Positions 46,346 to 56,389 of a stretch of 64,000 bases of DNA are shown piece by piece. Below the pieces are notes generated by a model. The model was not told where the DNA came from. It saw only the letters and a list, made by a program, of their open reading frames with translations, and did not search any database. A program made the translations under genes and the position numbers. The DNA is taken from assembly GCA_963715045.1 (NCBI GenBank), contig CAVQRC010000004.1, positions 372,001-436,000 of the forward strand, written 5' to 3'. Each line of letters opens with the position of its first letter. Position 1 is the first letter of the stretch. This DNA is from CAVQRC01 sp963715045. GTDB taxonomy: Bacteria > Planctomycetota > Planctomycetia > Pirellulales > Lacipirellulaceae.

Positions 46346-47584
46346 TTACGAAGAGGCCGCGATCACGTTTCCCTTGGCGATCACCGTCACGCCACCCGGG
46401 CTCACTTCCAGCCGCCGCCGCCGGTCTTCTATCGGATCGTATCCGATCGCCGTATTCGGAGGGATGACCACGCCCTTATCGATGATCGCTTTTCTGACTC
46501 GTGCATGACGGCCAATCTCCACACCCTCGAACAGGATCGAATCCTCGACATGCGCGAAACTGTTCACGCGTACCTTCGGCCCGAGAATGCTCCCTTCGAC
46601 ATGCCCCCCCGAAACGATCGAACCCGGACAGATGATGCTGTCGTGGGCCTCGCCACGACGCGCTTCCTCACCGTGTTCGGCGAATACGAATTTTGGAGGG
46701 GGTGTGGTGGGTTGATAGCTGCGAATCGGCCAGTGTTCGTCGTACATGTTCAGGTCGGGATCCACGCTGATCAAATCCATGTTGGCGGCGTAGTAGGCGT
46801 CGAGTGTGCCGACGTCACGCCAGTAAGCGGTCGTCTTGAGATTCTCGTCGCGAAACATGTAGCCGAAAATCCGGTGCGAATCGATGACCGAGGGGATGAT
46901 GTTGCGGCCGAAGTCGTGTGCGCTGTCGCCTTTGGTCGCGTCGACACACAACTGCTCGAACAGAAACGAAGCCGTAAACACGTAGATCCCCATCGAAGCC
47001 AGGCAGTGTTCATCATCGCCGGGAATCGTTTTCGGTTGTGGCGACTTCTCCACGAACCCGATCACGCGATCTGACTCATCGACCTCCATGACGCCGAACT
47101 GCCGGGCTTCCTGGCGAGAAACACGGAGCGCCCCGATCGTGCAATCGGACCGGTTCTCGATGTGAAACTCGACGAGCTTCGAATAGTCCATCTTGTAGAT
47201 GTGGTCGCCGGCGAGAACCACGACGTAGTCTGGCCGCTCTGGCTCGATCGTAAAAATGTTCTGGTACACCGCGTCGGCGGTGCCCTGATACCACTGCTCG
47301 TCGATGCGTTGCTGCGGTGGGACAATGTCGACGAATTCACCCAGCTCACGACTGAGATACTTCTGCCAGGCAATGGAGATATGACGGTGCAGGCTCATGG
47401 CCTTGTACTGGGTCAAGACCAGCATCCGCCGGATGCCGCTGTTGAGGCAATTCGAAAGCGTGAAATCGATGATCCGATAACCGCCCCCGAAAGGGACGGC
47501 CGGCTTGGCTCGATCCCTGGTGAGCGGCTCCAGCCGCGATCCTTTGCCTCCGGCCAACACGACCGCCAGCGTATTGCTAAGCAT
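46346..47584 (-). CDS. glgC: Glucose-1-phosphate adenylyltransferase
   Basis: 412 residues, typical length. It makes ADP-glucose from glucose-1-phosphate and ATP, the committed step of glycogen synthesis. The N-terminal nucleotidyltransferase motif is AVVLAGGKGSRLEPLTRDRA with KPAVPFGGGYRIIDFTLSNC. Further family motifs are YVVVLAGDHIYKMDYSKLVE and WRDVGTLDAYYAANMDLISV. The C-terminus is a left-handed beta-helix with hexapeptide-type turns (SILGPKVRVNSFAHVEDSIL). It lies next to asnB and a glycosyltransferase on the same strand, but intergenic gaps over 100 bp make co-transcription uncertain. Confidence 0.95.
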   Translation of the reverse strand: MLSNTLAVVLAGGKGSRLEPLTRDRAKPAVPFGGGYRIIDFTLSNCLNSGIRRMLVLTQYKAMSLHRHISIAWQKYLSRELGEFVDIVPPQQRIDEQWYQGTADAVYQNIFTIEPERPDYVVVLAGDHIYKMDYSKLVEFHIENRSDCTIGALRVSRQEARQFGVMEVDESDRVIGFVEKSPQPKTIPGDDEHCLASMGIYVFTASFLFEQLCVDATKGDSAHDFGRNIIPSVIDSHRIFGYMFRDENLKTTAYWRDVGTLDAYYAANMDLISVDPDLNMYDEHWPIRSYQPTTPPPKFVFAEHGEEARRGEAHDSIICPGSIVSGGHVEGSILGPKVRVNSFAHVEDSILFEGVEIGRHARVRKAIIDKGVVIPPNTAIGYDPIEDRRRRLEVSPGGVTVIAKGNVIAASS

Positions 47585-47731
47585 CGATCCTCTCCATTGC
47601 TGCTTCCGACAGATCCATTCCCGTTTTAACCGCCGTATTGTAACCCTCTGCGGCGGACGAGCCCAACCGGGTATCCGGAGGGTCCGCCCTCGTTGTTCTA
47701 CACATTTCCGCCAGTCCGCTGCGCCTGCGAA

Positions 47732-49660
47732 CTAACCCTCTCGATCGACCCAGCGGCGATGCCACAATTCGAGCACCAGCAGCATCCACAGCCGATGGGC
47801 GTGATTGAAGGTCTTATCCAGATGCTCCGCGATTAGTCGGCGAATCGTGGCGGCCTGGAAGTAGCCACGGCCGAGCGCCCGCTCGCTGAGCAATGTATCG
47901 CAGGTCAATTCCTTGAGTTCGTGACGAAACCAGTGATCGAGCGGCACGCCGAAGCCCTGCTTGCGGCGGCGGAAGACCTCCTCGGGCAGTCGGCCGCGGA
48001 CGGCCTCGACGAGTACGCGTTTCGCCTGGCCGCCCCGAATCTTTTCCGCCAGCGGCATTCGCAGGGCCTGTTCGACCAGCCGGTAGTCCAGCAGCGGCTG
48101 GCGGCATTCGAGCGAGTTGGCCATCGATGCGATGTCGACCTTGTGGCAGATGTCGCAGGGCAGGTAGCTGAGCACATCGGTCGCCGCCGTCGCGGTCACG
48201 ATATCGCGACTGCCGGACCGCGCATAGGCGGCCGCCAGGAATTCGAACGGGTCGTGGTCGGGAAGCCGCTCGATGAAAGCCCCGGTGTACATTTCCGCCC
48301 GCCGCAGGGAATTGAAAATACACACCAGCTCCCCGTAACGCTGTTGCGGGGTCAGGCCAAGGGCCGCCGAAAACCGCTTCCAAAGCCGGACGTAGCTCTG
48401 CTGTCGGGTACTCGACGGGAGACGCTGCCAGAAAGGGGCGGCCAGGAACCGCCGCACCAGCCCTGGCAGCCGATCCAGCGTCGCGGCCAGCCGCATCCCC
48501 CGATAACGGCGGTAACCCGCGTACAGTTCGTCTCCACCGTCCCCCGATAACGCGACCGTAACGTGCGCCCGTGTCATCTTCGAAAGGTAATAGGTCGGGA
48601 TTGCCGAACTGTCCCCGAACGGTTCGTCGTAATACCACACCAGCTTGTCCAGAATCTCGAGCGAGTCCGGCTCCACCCGCATCGAATGATGGTCCGTGCC
48701 GAGGTGCCGCGCGACGCGCACGGCGTAGGCCGATTCATCGAATTCCTGCTCCGCGAAACCAATCGAAAACGTCTTGACCGGCTGGCTGCACAGCTCTTGG
48801 GCCACCGCCGCGATCGCCGACGAGTCGATCCCGCCCGACAAAAAAACTCCCAGCGGAACCTCGCTTTGCAGACGAAGCCGCACCGAGTCGGTAAGCAACT
48901 CGCGTAGCTGCGACACGTATTCCCCCGGCGGCAGCGGCACTTCGGTATTGAAGTCCGGCTGCCAGTAAGGCTCCACGCGTAATCGCCCTTCTTCGTAGAC
49001 GGCGTAGTGACCCGGCGGAAGTTTGCGAATCCCGGCGAAGATCGTGTCCGGATGGGGGACATACTGGTACGCCAGGTATTGATCGATGGCTCCCGGAGAG
49101 ACATTGCGGGGAACATCCGGGACTTGCAGCAAGCACTTCAGTTCGCTGGCAAACAGCAGCCGCTGCGAATCTTGGAAGTACAGCAGGGGCTTCTGGCCGA
49201 GTCGATCGCGGGCGAGGATGAGTCTGCGACGATTCGCGTCCCACAGCGCAATCGCGAACATCCCGTTGAGATGCTCAAGGAAACCTTCGCCCTCATCTTC
49301 GTAGAGGTGGACGATTGTCTCCGTATCGCCGTCGGTGCGGAAGGAATGACCGGCTCCCTCGAGGCGGTGGTGCAGGTCGCGAAAATTGTAGATCTCGCCG
49401 TTGAACACGCACTGGATCGAGCCGTCTTCGTTGGGCATCGGCTGGCGACTGCCGGCCACGTCGATGATCGCCAGGCGACGAAATCCGAGGGCAACGCCCG
49501 GCTGCTCGGGGTGCGGGGAGTTATCGAGGCGAAATTCCGAACGAAAGTGACCTTCATCATCGGGTCCCCGATGGGCAATTGCGGCGGTCATCCGGCGCAA
49601 GACGTCTTCGCCGATCGCGCTCTCGGGGCGATTCCATACGCCCCCCGTGATGCCGCACAT
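47732..49660 (-). CDS. asnB: Asparagine synthase (glutamine-hydrolysing)
   Basis: 642 residues from the ATG at 49660; this start is decisive because removal of Met exposes the N-terminal nucleophile Cys2 of the glutaminase domain (MCGITGGVWNR). The domain continues with AIAHRGPDDEG and FNGEIYNFRDLHHRLEGAGH. The synthetase domain has the PP-loop GVFLSGGIDSSAIAAVAQEL and FSIGFAEQEFDESAYAVRVA. Members next to exosortase and exopolysaccharide genes often amidate sugar-linked carboxylates rather than make asparagine, and that is possible here because the GT4 and EPS genes are close by. Confidence 0.93.
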   Translation of the reverse strand: MCGITGGVWNRPESAIGEDVLRRMTAAIAHRGPDDEGHFRSEFRLDNSPHPEQPGVALGFRRLAIIDVAGSRQPMPNEDGSIQCVFNGEIYNFRDLHHRLEGAGHSFRTDGDTETIVHLYEDEGEGFLEHLNGMFAIALWDANRRRLILARDRLGQKPLLYFQDSQRLLFASELKCLLQVPDVPRNVSPGAIDQYLAYQYVPHPDTIFAGIRKLPPGHYAVYEEGRLRVEPYWQPDFNTEVPLPPGEYVSQLRELLTDSVRLRLQSEVPLGVFLSGGIDSSAIAAVAQELCSQPVKTFSIGFAEQEFDESAYAVRVARHLGTDHHSMRVEPDSLEILDKLVWYYDEPFGDSSAIPTYYLSKMTRAHVTVALSGDGGDELYAGYRRYRGMRLAATLDRLPGLVRRFLAAPFWQRLPSSTRQQSYVRLWKRFSAALGLTPQQRYGELVCIFNSLRRAEMYTGAFIERLPDHDPFEFLAAAYARSGSRDIVTATAATDVLSYLPCDICHKVDIASMANSLECRQPLLDYRLVEQALRMPLAEKIRGGQAKRVLVEAVRGRLPEEVFRRRKQGFGVPLDHWFRHELKELTCDTLLSERALGRGYFQAATIRRLIAEHLDKTFNHAHRLWMLLVLELWHRRWVDREG

Positions 49661-49876
49661 GCGTGTCGTCCGTGCCTGGTTCCGGGGAAGATCACCCTCA
49701 AGTGGCAAACCGGTTGCCGTGGCCCGCCGCCTGGCTGAGAAACCGCACAAACGTCGGGAATCGCTGACCGCGAGTGTATCCCGCGGACGCTGCCTTGGCC
49801 ATGGTTCCGGGATTCTCCCGGCTTCCGGAGGACTGCTCGGCGGCCGGCTTTCGCCGCGTCCGATGCTCGGGTTACG

Positions 49877-50983
49877 CTAAGCCTGGAGCAACTCTCGATA
49901 GAGACGTTCGTACCGCCGGACCATCTGTGTTGCCGAGAAGTTTCGCTGGATGTGTCGCTGCCCTGCGCCGCCCAGCGCGTGGGCGTGGATGGGATCGCTG
50001 AGAATCCGATCGGTCGCTTTGCCATATTCGGCCCGGCTGGCGATCGGCACGAGATACCCGGTCTTCCCGGGGACGATCAGGTCGCGGTGGCCCGGTATGT
50101 CGGACGCGATCACGGGCACGGCGGCCGCCATGGCCTCCATGACGGCGTTGGGCTGACCCTCGTATTCGCTCCCCTGCCACAGTAGATCGAGGTGAGGCAG
50201 GATGCGTGGTACGTCGTCGCGATGGCCCAGGAAACGCACGCGATCCAGATCGCTCGCGAGGCGGGCGTATCGCTCCAGCATCTGCCGCTGCGGTCCGTCT
50301 CCCATGATCAGCAGCCGGGTCGTGGGATGCAGTACACACACCAGTTCCAGTGCCCAGATGAGATCCTTGACGCGTTTCTGCGGCCACAACCGGCCGACCG
50401 CACCGATCAACCGCGCGTCGTCGGGGATCTGCAGCTCGCGGAGAAGTTCACTGCGAGGTACCGCAGGATCACCCTGCCCTGCGGAAACGCCATTGGGAAT
50501 GACCTGGATCTTGTCGGTCGGCAGGCCTTTTTCGCCGAGGAAAGTCTCCACGCCGTTACTGTTGGCGACGATCCGATCGGTGACCCTGGCAAGTCGGCGA
50601 TCGATCATCCACTGCCAGGTGGTTTTCCACTGGTCGACGCACCGCTCTCCGTGCACGATGTGGCGGATTCCGCACCGCCGTGCCGCGACGCGACCGTAAG
50701 CGCCGGCCGTGAACATCCAGGTATGGACCAGGTCGGGCTGCACGCGGTGGATCAGTTGCTGCAGGCGGAGCAAGGCGAAAGGATCGGCCTTCCATCGTTT
50801 GCCGACGACGAACACCGGGATCCGCGCGGTGGATAGGGGAGCCGCCATCGGCCCCCCCCGCGTCAGCCCGCAAACCTGGACATCGAAGGACGATGCGTCC
50901 AGGCCTCGGGCGAGCAGCACCATCTGCTTCTCGGCTCCGGCCTGGTCCAGCGTGGAAATGATCTGGAGAATACGGTGAGGCAA
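49877..50983 (-). CDS. Family 4 glycosyltransferase
   Basis: 368 residues of GT-B fold. The N-terminal Rossmann half starts RILQIISTLDQAGAEKQMVL, and the C-terminal half holds the family donor-binding region: IGAVGRLWPQKRVKDLIWAL, LLIMGDGPQRQMLERYARLA and the E-x7-E motif in YEGQPNAVMEAMAAAVPVIA. It transfers a sugar from an NDP-sugar to a lipid- or glycan-linked acceptor, most likely in capsule or exopolysaccharide synthesis given the neighbours. Upstream of asnB on the same strand. Confidence 0.93.
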   Translation of the reverse strand: MPHRILQIISTLDQAGAEKQMVLLARGLDASSFDVQVCGLTRGGPMAAPLSTARIPVFVVGKRWKADPFALLRLQQLIHRVQPDLVHTWMFTAGAYGRVAARRCGIRHIVHGERCVDQWKTTWQWMIDRRLARVTDRIVANSNGVETFLGEKGLPTDKIQVIPNGVSAGQGDPAVPRSELLRELQIPDDARLIGAVGRLWPQKRVKDLIWALELVCVLHPTTRLLIMGDGPQRQMLERYARLASDLDRVRFLGHRDDVPRILPHLDLLWQGSEYEGQPNAVMEAMAAAVPVIASDIPGHRDLIVPGKTGYLVPIASRAEYGKATDRILSDPIHAHALGGAGQRHIQRNFSATQMVRRYERLYRELLQA

Positions 50984-51207
50984 AGTGGTTGTCGAAGTCT
51001 AAGGGATAGGATTCAAGTCCCTCATCGTAACCTGAACCGTCGTTTTGATCTTCGGGGTACCACCGACGTCTTGACGAGTCATGGCTGACTGCACCATATA
51101 ACAGGCCGCTGCAGGTTTTCTCACTTCGCGCCGCGGCGGTGAGGGTGGTGGCCGGTGGCAATTGCGTGTGGAGATTCATCGTGGAGAGCGTCTCGCGACG
51201 CGGATCA

Positions 51208-51951
51208 ATGTCTGACTGGAGGTCGATCGAAATCGCAGGTGTCGCCTGCCAGGTCTTCGAACCGGCAGTCCCACATCCGCATGGTTACACGGTGATCTTT
51301 CTCGACGATGGACTCACACGTCATGGAGCAGCGGACGATGTCACGGTTGTCGGGACCGCGCTGCAATCGCACGGGCTGCGAGCCATTTGTCCGTCTTCGT
51401 ACGGTTCGTGGTGGGCCGACCGCACGTGTCACGATTTTCCTGCCCGCATGACTCCCGAGCAGTTCGTGGTCGACCATGTCTGTGAAGCAATCGGTCAACG
51501 GTGGGGCGTGGCGACCCCACAGATCGCCTTGTTGGGGCACCGGATGGGAGGGCAGGGGGGGCTGAGAATCGCCTACAAGTTTCCTGATCGGTTTCCGATC
51601 GTCGCCGCGATCGCGCCGGCGATCGATTTCAATCATGCTTTCGAGGCCGGCGACCGGCTGTTGCGGGCGATGTACGCCGACGTCGAGGACGCCCGCCAGG
51701 ACACGGCCACGCTGCACATCCATCCCCTGAACTGGCCCCGCCATCAGTGGTTCTGCTGCGATCCACGCGACCGCAACTGGTTCGATTCGGCCGATCGACT
51801 CAAGATGAAACTTTCCTCACTCGGTGTCCCATTTGAGAGCGATCTCGAGACGACCGCTGACAACGACAGCGTGAAGTATTTCCACGCGTTGTTGCCCGTC
51901 GCGGTCGAATTCGTCCTCGAACGACTCGAGCGGGAACGCCTGCGGGCGTAG
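51208..51951 (+). CDS. Esterase D-like alpha/beta hydrolase lacking the nucleophilic Ser
   Basis: 247 residues from the ATG at 51208. The fold is that of the S-formylglutathione hydrolase/esterase D family: TVIFLDDGLTRHG, ICPSSYGSWWADRT and LLGHRMGGQGGLRIAYKFPD, in which the expected G-H-S-M-G-G nucleophile elbow reads G-H-R-M-G-G (Arg112, codon CGG). The rest (FPIVAAIAPAIDFNHAFEAG) is as expected, and His residues remain near the C-terminus. As written it should not hydrolyse esters by the usual mechanism; it may bind ligands or use another residue. It converges with the lpt-like gene. No signal peptide was seen. Confidence 0.8.
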   Translation: MSDWRSIEIAGVACQVFEPAVPHPHGYTVIFLDDGLTRHGAADDVTVVGTALQSHGLRAICPSSYGSWWADRTCHDFPARMTPEQFVVDHVCEAIGQRWGVATPQIALLGHRMGGQGGLRIAYKFPDRFPIVAAIAPAIDFNHAFEAGDRLLRAMYADVEDARQDTATLHIHPLNWPRHQWFCCDPRDRNWFDSADRLKMKLSSLGVPFESDLETTADNDSVKYFHALLPVAVEFVLERLERERLRA

Positions 51952-51997
51952 CCCCCCGGAAATCAGCCAACGGCATGCCTTGCCCGCGACAAGCGAG

Positions 51998-54900
51998 CTA
52001 CAGCGCAGGCAGTTGCAGCAAGGTCTTCTCCCGCACATATTCCTGACGGATCTGACCCGTCTTGCGGTAATACTCGATCTTCCGCGCGACCACCCGGCCA
52101 GTCATTCCCCGCGACAGCGACTTACCCAGCAGTTGCGCATATTCGCCCATTCCGTCCAGAATGAAGCGATCCATCCGCCCGTCGTAGGTTCCACGCTTGG
52201 CAGTCGCGAAGAATGTCGAGCCACCGCCGGTCCCTCCCTCGATTTCGACATTGCCATTGGCATGCAGTTCGATCCAGGGCTTGGCCGCATGCTCCGCCTG
52301 CCATTGAATCATCTTCAGCCGGTCGCAATCCATCACCACGACCCCTTCCCGGACGTTGCCAGTCTGGGGGTCGATGGGGGTGAGGATCTCATGCCACGTG
52401 CGGATCGGGCCGTACACCACTTCGATGTTGCCCACCAACTCCAACTCGCGGCGGTGAAGATTGCCCTCCGCTTCGCGTTCGAAGTTCAGCTGCACGAACT
52501 CCAGTTCGCCACCGGCAGGTGTCCCCACCGCAGCCATCGAGGGGGGACTGAACAATGAAGCGGCGTTCGACCCGCGGCTCACCGCCGCCGGCGACTGCCC
52601 ACGTGCGATCGTTGCGGTGCTACCCGGTACCATGGCGGTCGGAGACGCGACCAGAGACTTCCCTAACCGAACGGAGCGAATCCAGCCCGGGCCCGAGCCG
52701 CGGATCGCGCCGCTCTGGCGATCGACCGAGATTTCCTCCAGGTAGGCGACCCGATGTGAAAGCGGCCCAATGGCGTCGAACTCCTGCTGCTCGTAGGTGA
52801 CGCCTCCCTGGCATTCGGCGAAAGCCACATCGAGCGGCCCTCCCGCCCGCTCATGACCGAAGTCGATCCTGGAATTCAGCGTGGCCTTCAGGCTGGCCGT
52901 CCGCAGCGACTGATGCGGTCCCTCGATGACCACATCGCCCGTGAACAAGGTTGTGAGTCCATCGAAGTCAAGACCCTGCTGCCAACCCACCGTCACGGAG
53001 AATGGCCTGGTCGCCCGTCTGCCGTCGAAATCGCGATCCACGGGGATCGTGAGTACTCCCGGCTGGCCGGTCCAGATCCGATTCGCCTTGCGGTCGAGGT
53101 ACAGACTGGGCGCCTCGATGGTTGCTCCGCGAGCGGCGATGCGGGCGGGCCCGCCGAGCAACGTGACTTCGGCAGATTCCGATTCGGCGTTCCTGACTTC
53201 AAGGAGATCTCCGCGAATCTCCAGCGGCGATTCGCCATCGACGGCCGCCTGTTCGCGGAGCTCGACACGTTCCTTCACGGCCAGGTTTCGGATTCTGGTC
53301 TGGACGCGACGGCTACGAGAAACCATCCCCTCGACAAGCAGTTCGGCCTGCAGCAGCTTGCCTGAGAGCAGGTAGGCTGGCCGACCCGGATCCTTTCGCA
53401 AGGCTGTCGCCGTTTTCGGCGGAGGAGTCGCCCCGCTCTTGCTGGCGGTCTGGTCGGGCAATTTGTCCTGGTGCGTGAACCACAGCTGCAAATGGTCGAC
53501 GTGACCTTCGAGACGAGGTGAATGGACCGCCACACTCCCATCGGCCGCGAGACGCTGGGGCACCACGTGCAACCGCGGAGAAGGGCTGCTACCGCGGGAA
53601 GCGATTGTTCCTCCCAGCTCTTCCAGCCACACCCGTACAACGGCTGCCTGAAGATTGCCCAGGTCGGTCATTCGAATCAAAGGTGACCCGATGAGCGACA
53701 GGAGGGGACGGTCTTTCTCGCGCTCAATCTTCAGTTCCTCCTGCCACGTGGCCGAGAACCGTTTGTCAGGCCGATCGTCGGCTGCGGCTTGGAGCGAGCC
53801 GGGCCCCGTCGCGGAAAGCGCGCCGATCCGTCCCTCGGGGTCCACGGGATCGAAGCGATAGCTCAGGTGGGGGCGCGAATCTCGCTCAGACCGCGCTGAA
53901 TGGAACTTCCTTCGGCGAGCAGAGAGCTGCTCAGGTCGATTTGCTGGAGGGGTATGTCGATGGTCAGTTGTTCGCCGCGGGCCACAATGTTGTGAGTCGC
54001 GAGCCGAACAATCACCGGTGCACCTTTGGCAGTCAGCCGTCGCACCCGCAGTTGAGCAGGCTGGCGTCTCGGTTGGGTGTTAACGCCGCTTGTTTCGGGC
54101 GAGGTTTCTGTCGCCGCTGCGGAACTGTTTTCAAAATCGATCGCCAGTAGTTCACAAGAGAGCTGGTTTGCGGGACCGTTCGCTTCCGCGCGAAACACTT
54201 CCACATCCTCTTCGAAGCGTGCTTGAAGTTTGTCAACCTGTACGTAGAACGAACCCTGGCAAGTGATCTCGATTGGTGACGCCGACGCGAACTGGTCCAG
54301 CCCACCGCTGCCGGATGGTTCGGCCCCTGGGTCGGCAAGTACCAGGCTCGCGCGAACATCGTTCAGAATCTCAATCCAAAGAACTCCCGCAAGCGGAACG
54401 TCCGGCGATGGCTTCGCGGCGTAGGGTTGCCGGGAAACCAGACGGATCTCCATGCGGCGGCCGCCGCCGCGGTGAGGGCCGAACGCGAAGTCGACACGGT
54501 GGGGAGTCGAGATCAACCGCTCGTTGATTTTCACATCGCGTGTGCGAATCACCAGGTCGTCACTCGTATCGTCCACCCGCATCTGGCTGTAAATGGTCAC
54601 CGGCCCGACCACCTTGCCCACTTCGAGACGCCCGATCCCCCCCCTGCCAAGGCGAAGATCGCCTTCGAACTCGAGGACCGCTCCTTCGTGAGCCTCGAGA
54701 ATGATCGGACCCTGGCGGCTGTCGTCCGCAGTCGACGCTTCGTCATCGTTGCCGGGCGGTTCGATCACCAGCGCAAGCGGCGCGAGTTTCACGCGACCCT
54801 GCCCTTGATCCGTTCGCGTCCGAAACAGCAGCGTTCCCGTTTGCGTGATCAGTGCCTTCGTCCGGCTGTCCCAGACCCAGTGGTCGGTCGGGAAGTGGGC

Positions 54901-55161
54901 CCGCCACGGCTGCGGGACGTCGGAGAGAACCGTCTTGGCTGTAGCCCCGCTGCGGGCGGTGACCTGCACCGCGATGGGAGGAATGAGCTGCGGCGCAACC
55001 AACAGGTCGTAGGCCAGGTAGAACGCGATCGCTCCGAGAAAAGCAAACGTGGCTCGCGTGATGACTGGCAACATGGTGTTCGCGATCGGCGTGGGGAGAC
55101 TGCTCGTGGTGAGGTCCAAGTGGTAGCCGTGGCTGGCCGCGGTCGGCCCGCGCCGAGCCAT
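51998..55161 (-). CDS. LptC/LptA (OstA)-like lipopolysaccharide transport protein; apparent frameshift
   Basis: About 1,055 residues, far longer than E. coli LptC (191) or LptA (185). Two long frames, 55161-53863 and 53845-51998, abut, and one missing C in the CCCCC at 53868 joins them (LSEIRAPHLSYRFDPVDPEG), so this is very likely one gene. The N-terminus has one membrane helix (ATFAFLGAIAFYLAYDLLVA) and an LptC-like beta-rich part. The C-terminal half has OstA/LptA features such as NIEVVYGPIRTWHEILTPID and GVVVMDCDRLKMIQWQAEHA. It would bridge inner and outer membranes for LPS transport. The start at 55161 is uncertain (55074 is also possible). It overlaps kdsC slightly in its likely start region. 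Confidence 0.78.
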
Positions 55162-55175
55162 GTTGTGCGGCCGTT

Positions 55176-55691
55176 CTACGCCGACCAGCGGGCGGCAATC
55201 TGCTCCCATTCGCCGGTGGCGCTGAGGATTCGTTCAATCGTCTCGCGGACTGCGCCGTGTCCACCTCGGGCGGTCGTAATCAGGTCGGCCGCGGCCTGAG
55301 CCTCGCGGGTCGCATCGGCGACCGTCACTCCCAGGCCTGCCATTCGCAGCGCCGGCAAATCGAGAAGATCATCCCCGAGGTAGCACAACGCGGTGGTGGG
55401 GAGTTTCCGCCGCGCGAGGATTTCTTCCACCACGTCTATTTTTCGCAGTTGTCCCAAGTGGATCTCGTCCAGTTGAAGAAACTCGGCGCGGCTCCGGACC
55501 GCGGGGCTCGCCCGCCCCGATACCACACCGAACAGCCGTCCCGTCTGCCGCCACAAGCGGATCGCCAAACCGTCGCGAATGTCGAAGCGTACGCCAACCT
55601 CGCCCGCGGAGTCGACAAACAATCCCCCATCCGTCATCACACCGTCGACGTCGCACAGGATGATCCGAATTTGTGAGGTATCCGTCGGCAT
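55176..55691 (-). CDS. kdsC: 3-deoxy-D-manno-octulosonate 8-phosphate phosphatase
   Basis: 171 residues from the ATG at 55691; the longer frame from 55760 has no start signal. HAD-type motifs are RIILCDVDGVMTDGGLFVDS (motif I, two Asp), GVVSGRASPAVRSRAE (motif II) and CYLGDDLLDLPALRMAGLGV (motif IV). The small size and lack of a cap are those of KdsC, which dephosphorylates KDO-8-phosphate in LPS core synthesis. The adjacent LptC/LptA-like gene on the same strand supports this, as kdsC and lptC are commonly neighbours. Confidence 0.92.
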   Translation of the reverse strand: MPTDTSQIRIILCDVDGVMTDGGLFVDSAGEVGVRFDIRDGLAIRLWRQTGRLFGVVSGRASPAVRSRAEFLQLDEIHLGQLRKIDVVEEILARRKLPTTALCYLGDDLLDLPALRMAGLGVTVADATREAQAAADLITTARGGHGAVRETIERILSATGEWEQIAARWSA

Positions 55692-56061
55692 GCGTTGGTC
55701 CCGGTTGCGGTCTTCGTGGTCCGTCTGGCAATACCGCAAGTCCGCCGCGACAGCGGCCACGACCTCGCGGCTCGTCGATCTCGGCAGACGCTCACCGGGT
55801 CAATGATTGCGGCTCTGACGGCGTACGTGTTCTGCTACGCATCGCGGTCCGGTTGGTTGTGGGAAACACGGATCCGAAATGCTCTTCTCGCCGATGGTCA
55901 ACGGGACGTAGGGGTTGCGTAGGTTGGGGGTGATGCGGACACGAGATCACGCGACTCAAGGAGTCGTCAGGCGGTTCTTCGTGGCGGGCGATTGTAGAAG
56001 AATGCCCGAATTCTCACAACGCGACCACCTGCCGCAACTCGCCCGCGAACGCGGAGGACCA

Positions 56062-56105
56062 AATAAAAAAAGCCCCCAGAAAAGAAGGGTCCCAGGGGGG
56101 CAAAG
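56062..56105 (-). terminator. Minus-strand intrinsic terminator of the candidate RNA
   Basis: On the minus strand, a GC stem (GCCCCC...GGGGGC) with a pyrimidine-rich loop is followed immediately by TTTTTTTATTT. It is about 370 bp after the start of, and distinct from, the terminator of the Wzc-like gene. Confidence 0.8.
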
Positions 56106-56354
56106 GACTCCACTCTTTTCCGGGAGCGATTGGTCTCGGCGATGAAGCGAGACGACTCGCGGTTAGCGTCCGTGCGCCGCGAATCGTCTTCATCTCAAGG
56201 CGGATGCTGCGTCCGTGCTTCTCCGACCCTTTCAATGTTTCGAGACGTTCATGTGCCACTCGCTGAAGAGTGACGCATACTGCTGTCTGTGGCAAACGAG
56301 CGAGCGTTGTTGCTAGCAAACACTCGTTCGTGGCTGTGCGTTGGCCTCACGTGA
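56062..56354 (-). ncRNA. Candidate structured non-coding RNA of about 290 nt
   Basis: The transcript predicted from the promoter at 56361-56389 has no credible open frame. It can fold into a hairpin at 56293-56332 (CGAACGAGTGTT with CGCTCGCTCG), a long one at 56141-56194 (stem GATGAAG/CTTCATC then a 4-nt bulge and ACGAYTCGCGG pairs) and the terminal stem-loop. The 10-mer GCACGGACGC occurs twice, once in the loop of the long hairpin, exposing ANGGA-type sequence. I do not recognise it as 6S, RNase P, tmRNA or SRP RNA. Role unknown; a CsrA-sequestering type RNA is a speculation from the repeated GGA motifs. Confidence 0.5.
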
Positions 56355-56360
56355 GGCGGG

Positions 56361-56389
56361 AAAATACGCCAGGCCCTGAATCCGGTCAA
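56361..56389 (-). promoter_or_regulatory. Sigma70-like promoter for the candidate RNA
   Basis: On the minus strand: TTGACC at 56389-56384, a 17-bp spacer and TATTTT at 56366-56361. The predicted start, near 56354, falls in the perfect 14-bp palindrome GCCTCACGTGAGGC (56344-56357), which could be an operator. Confidence 0.6.
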
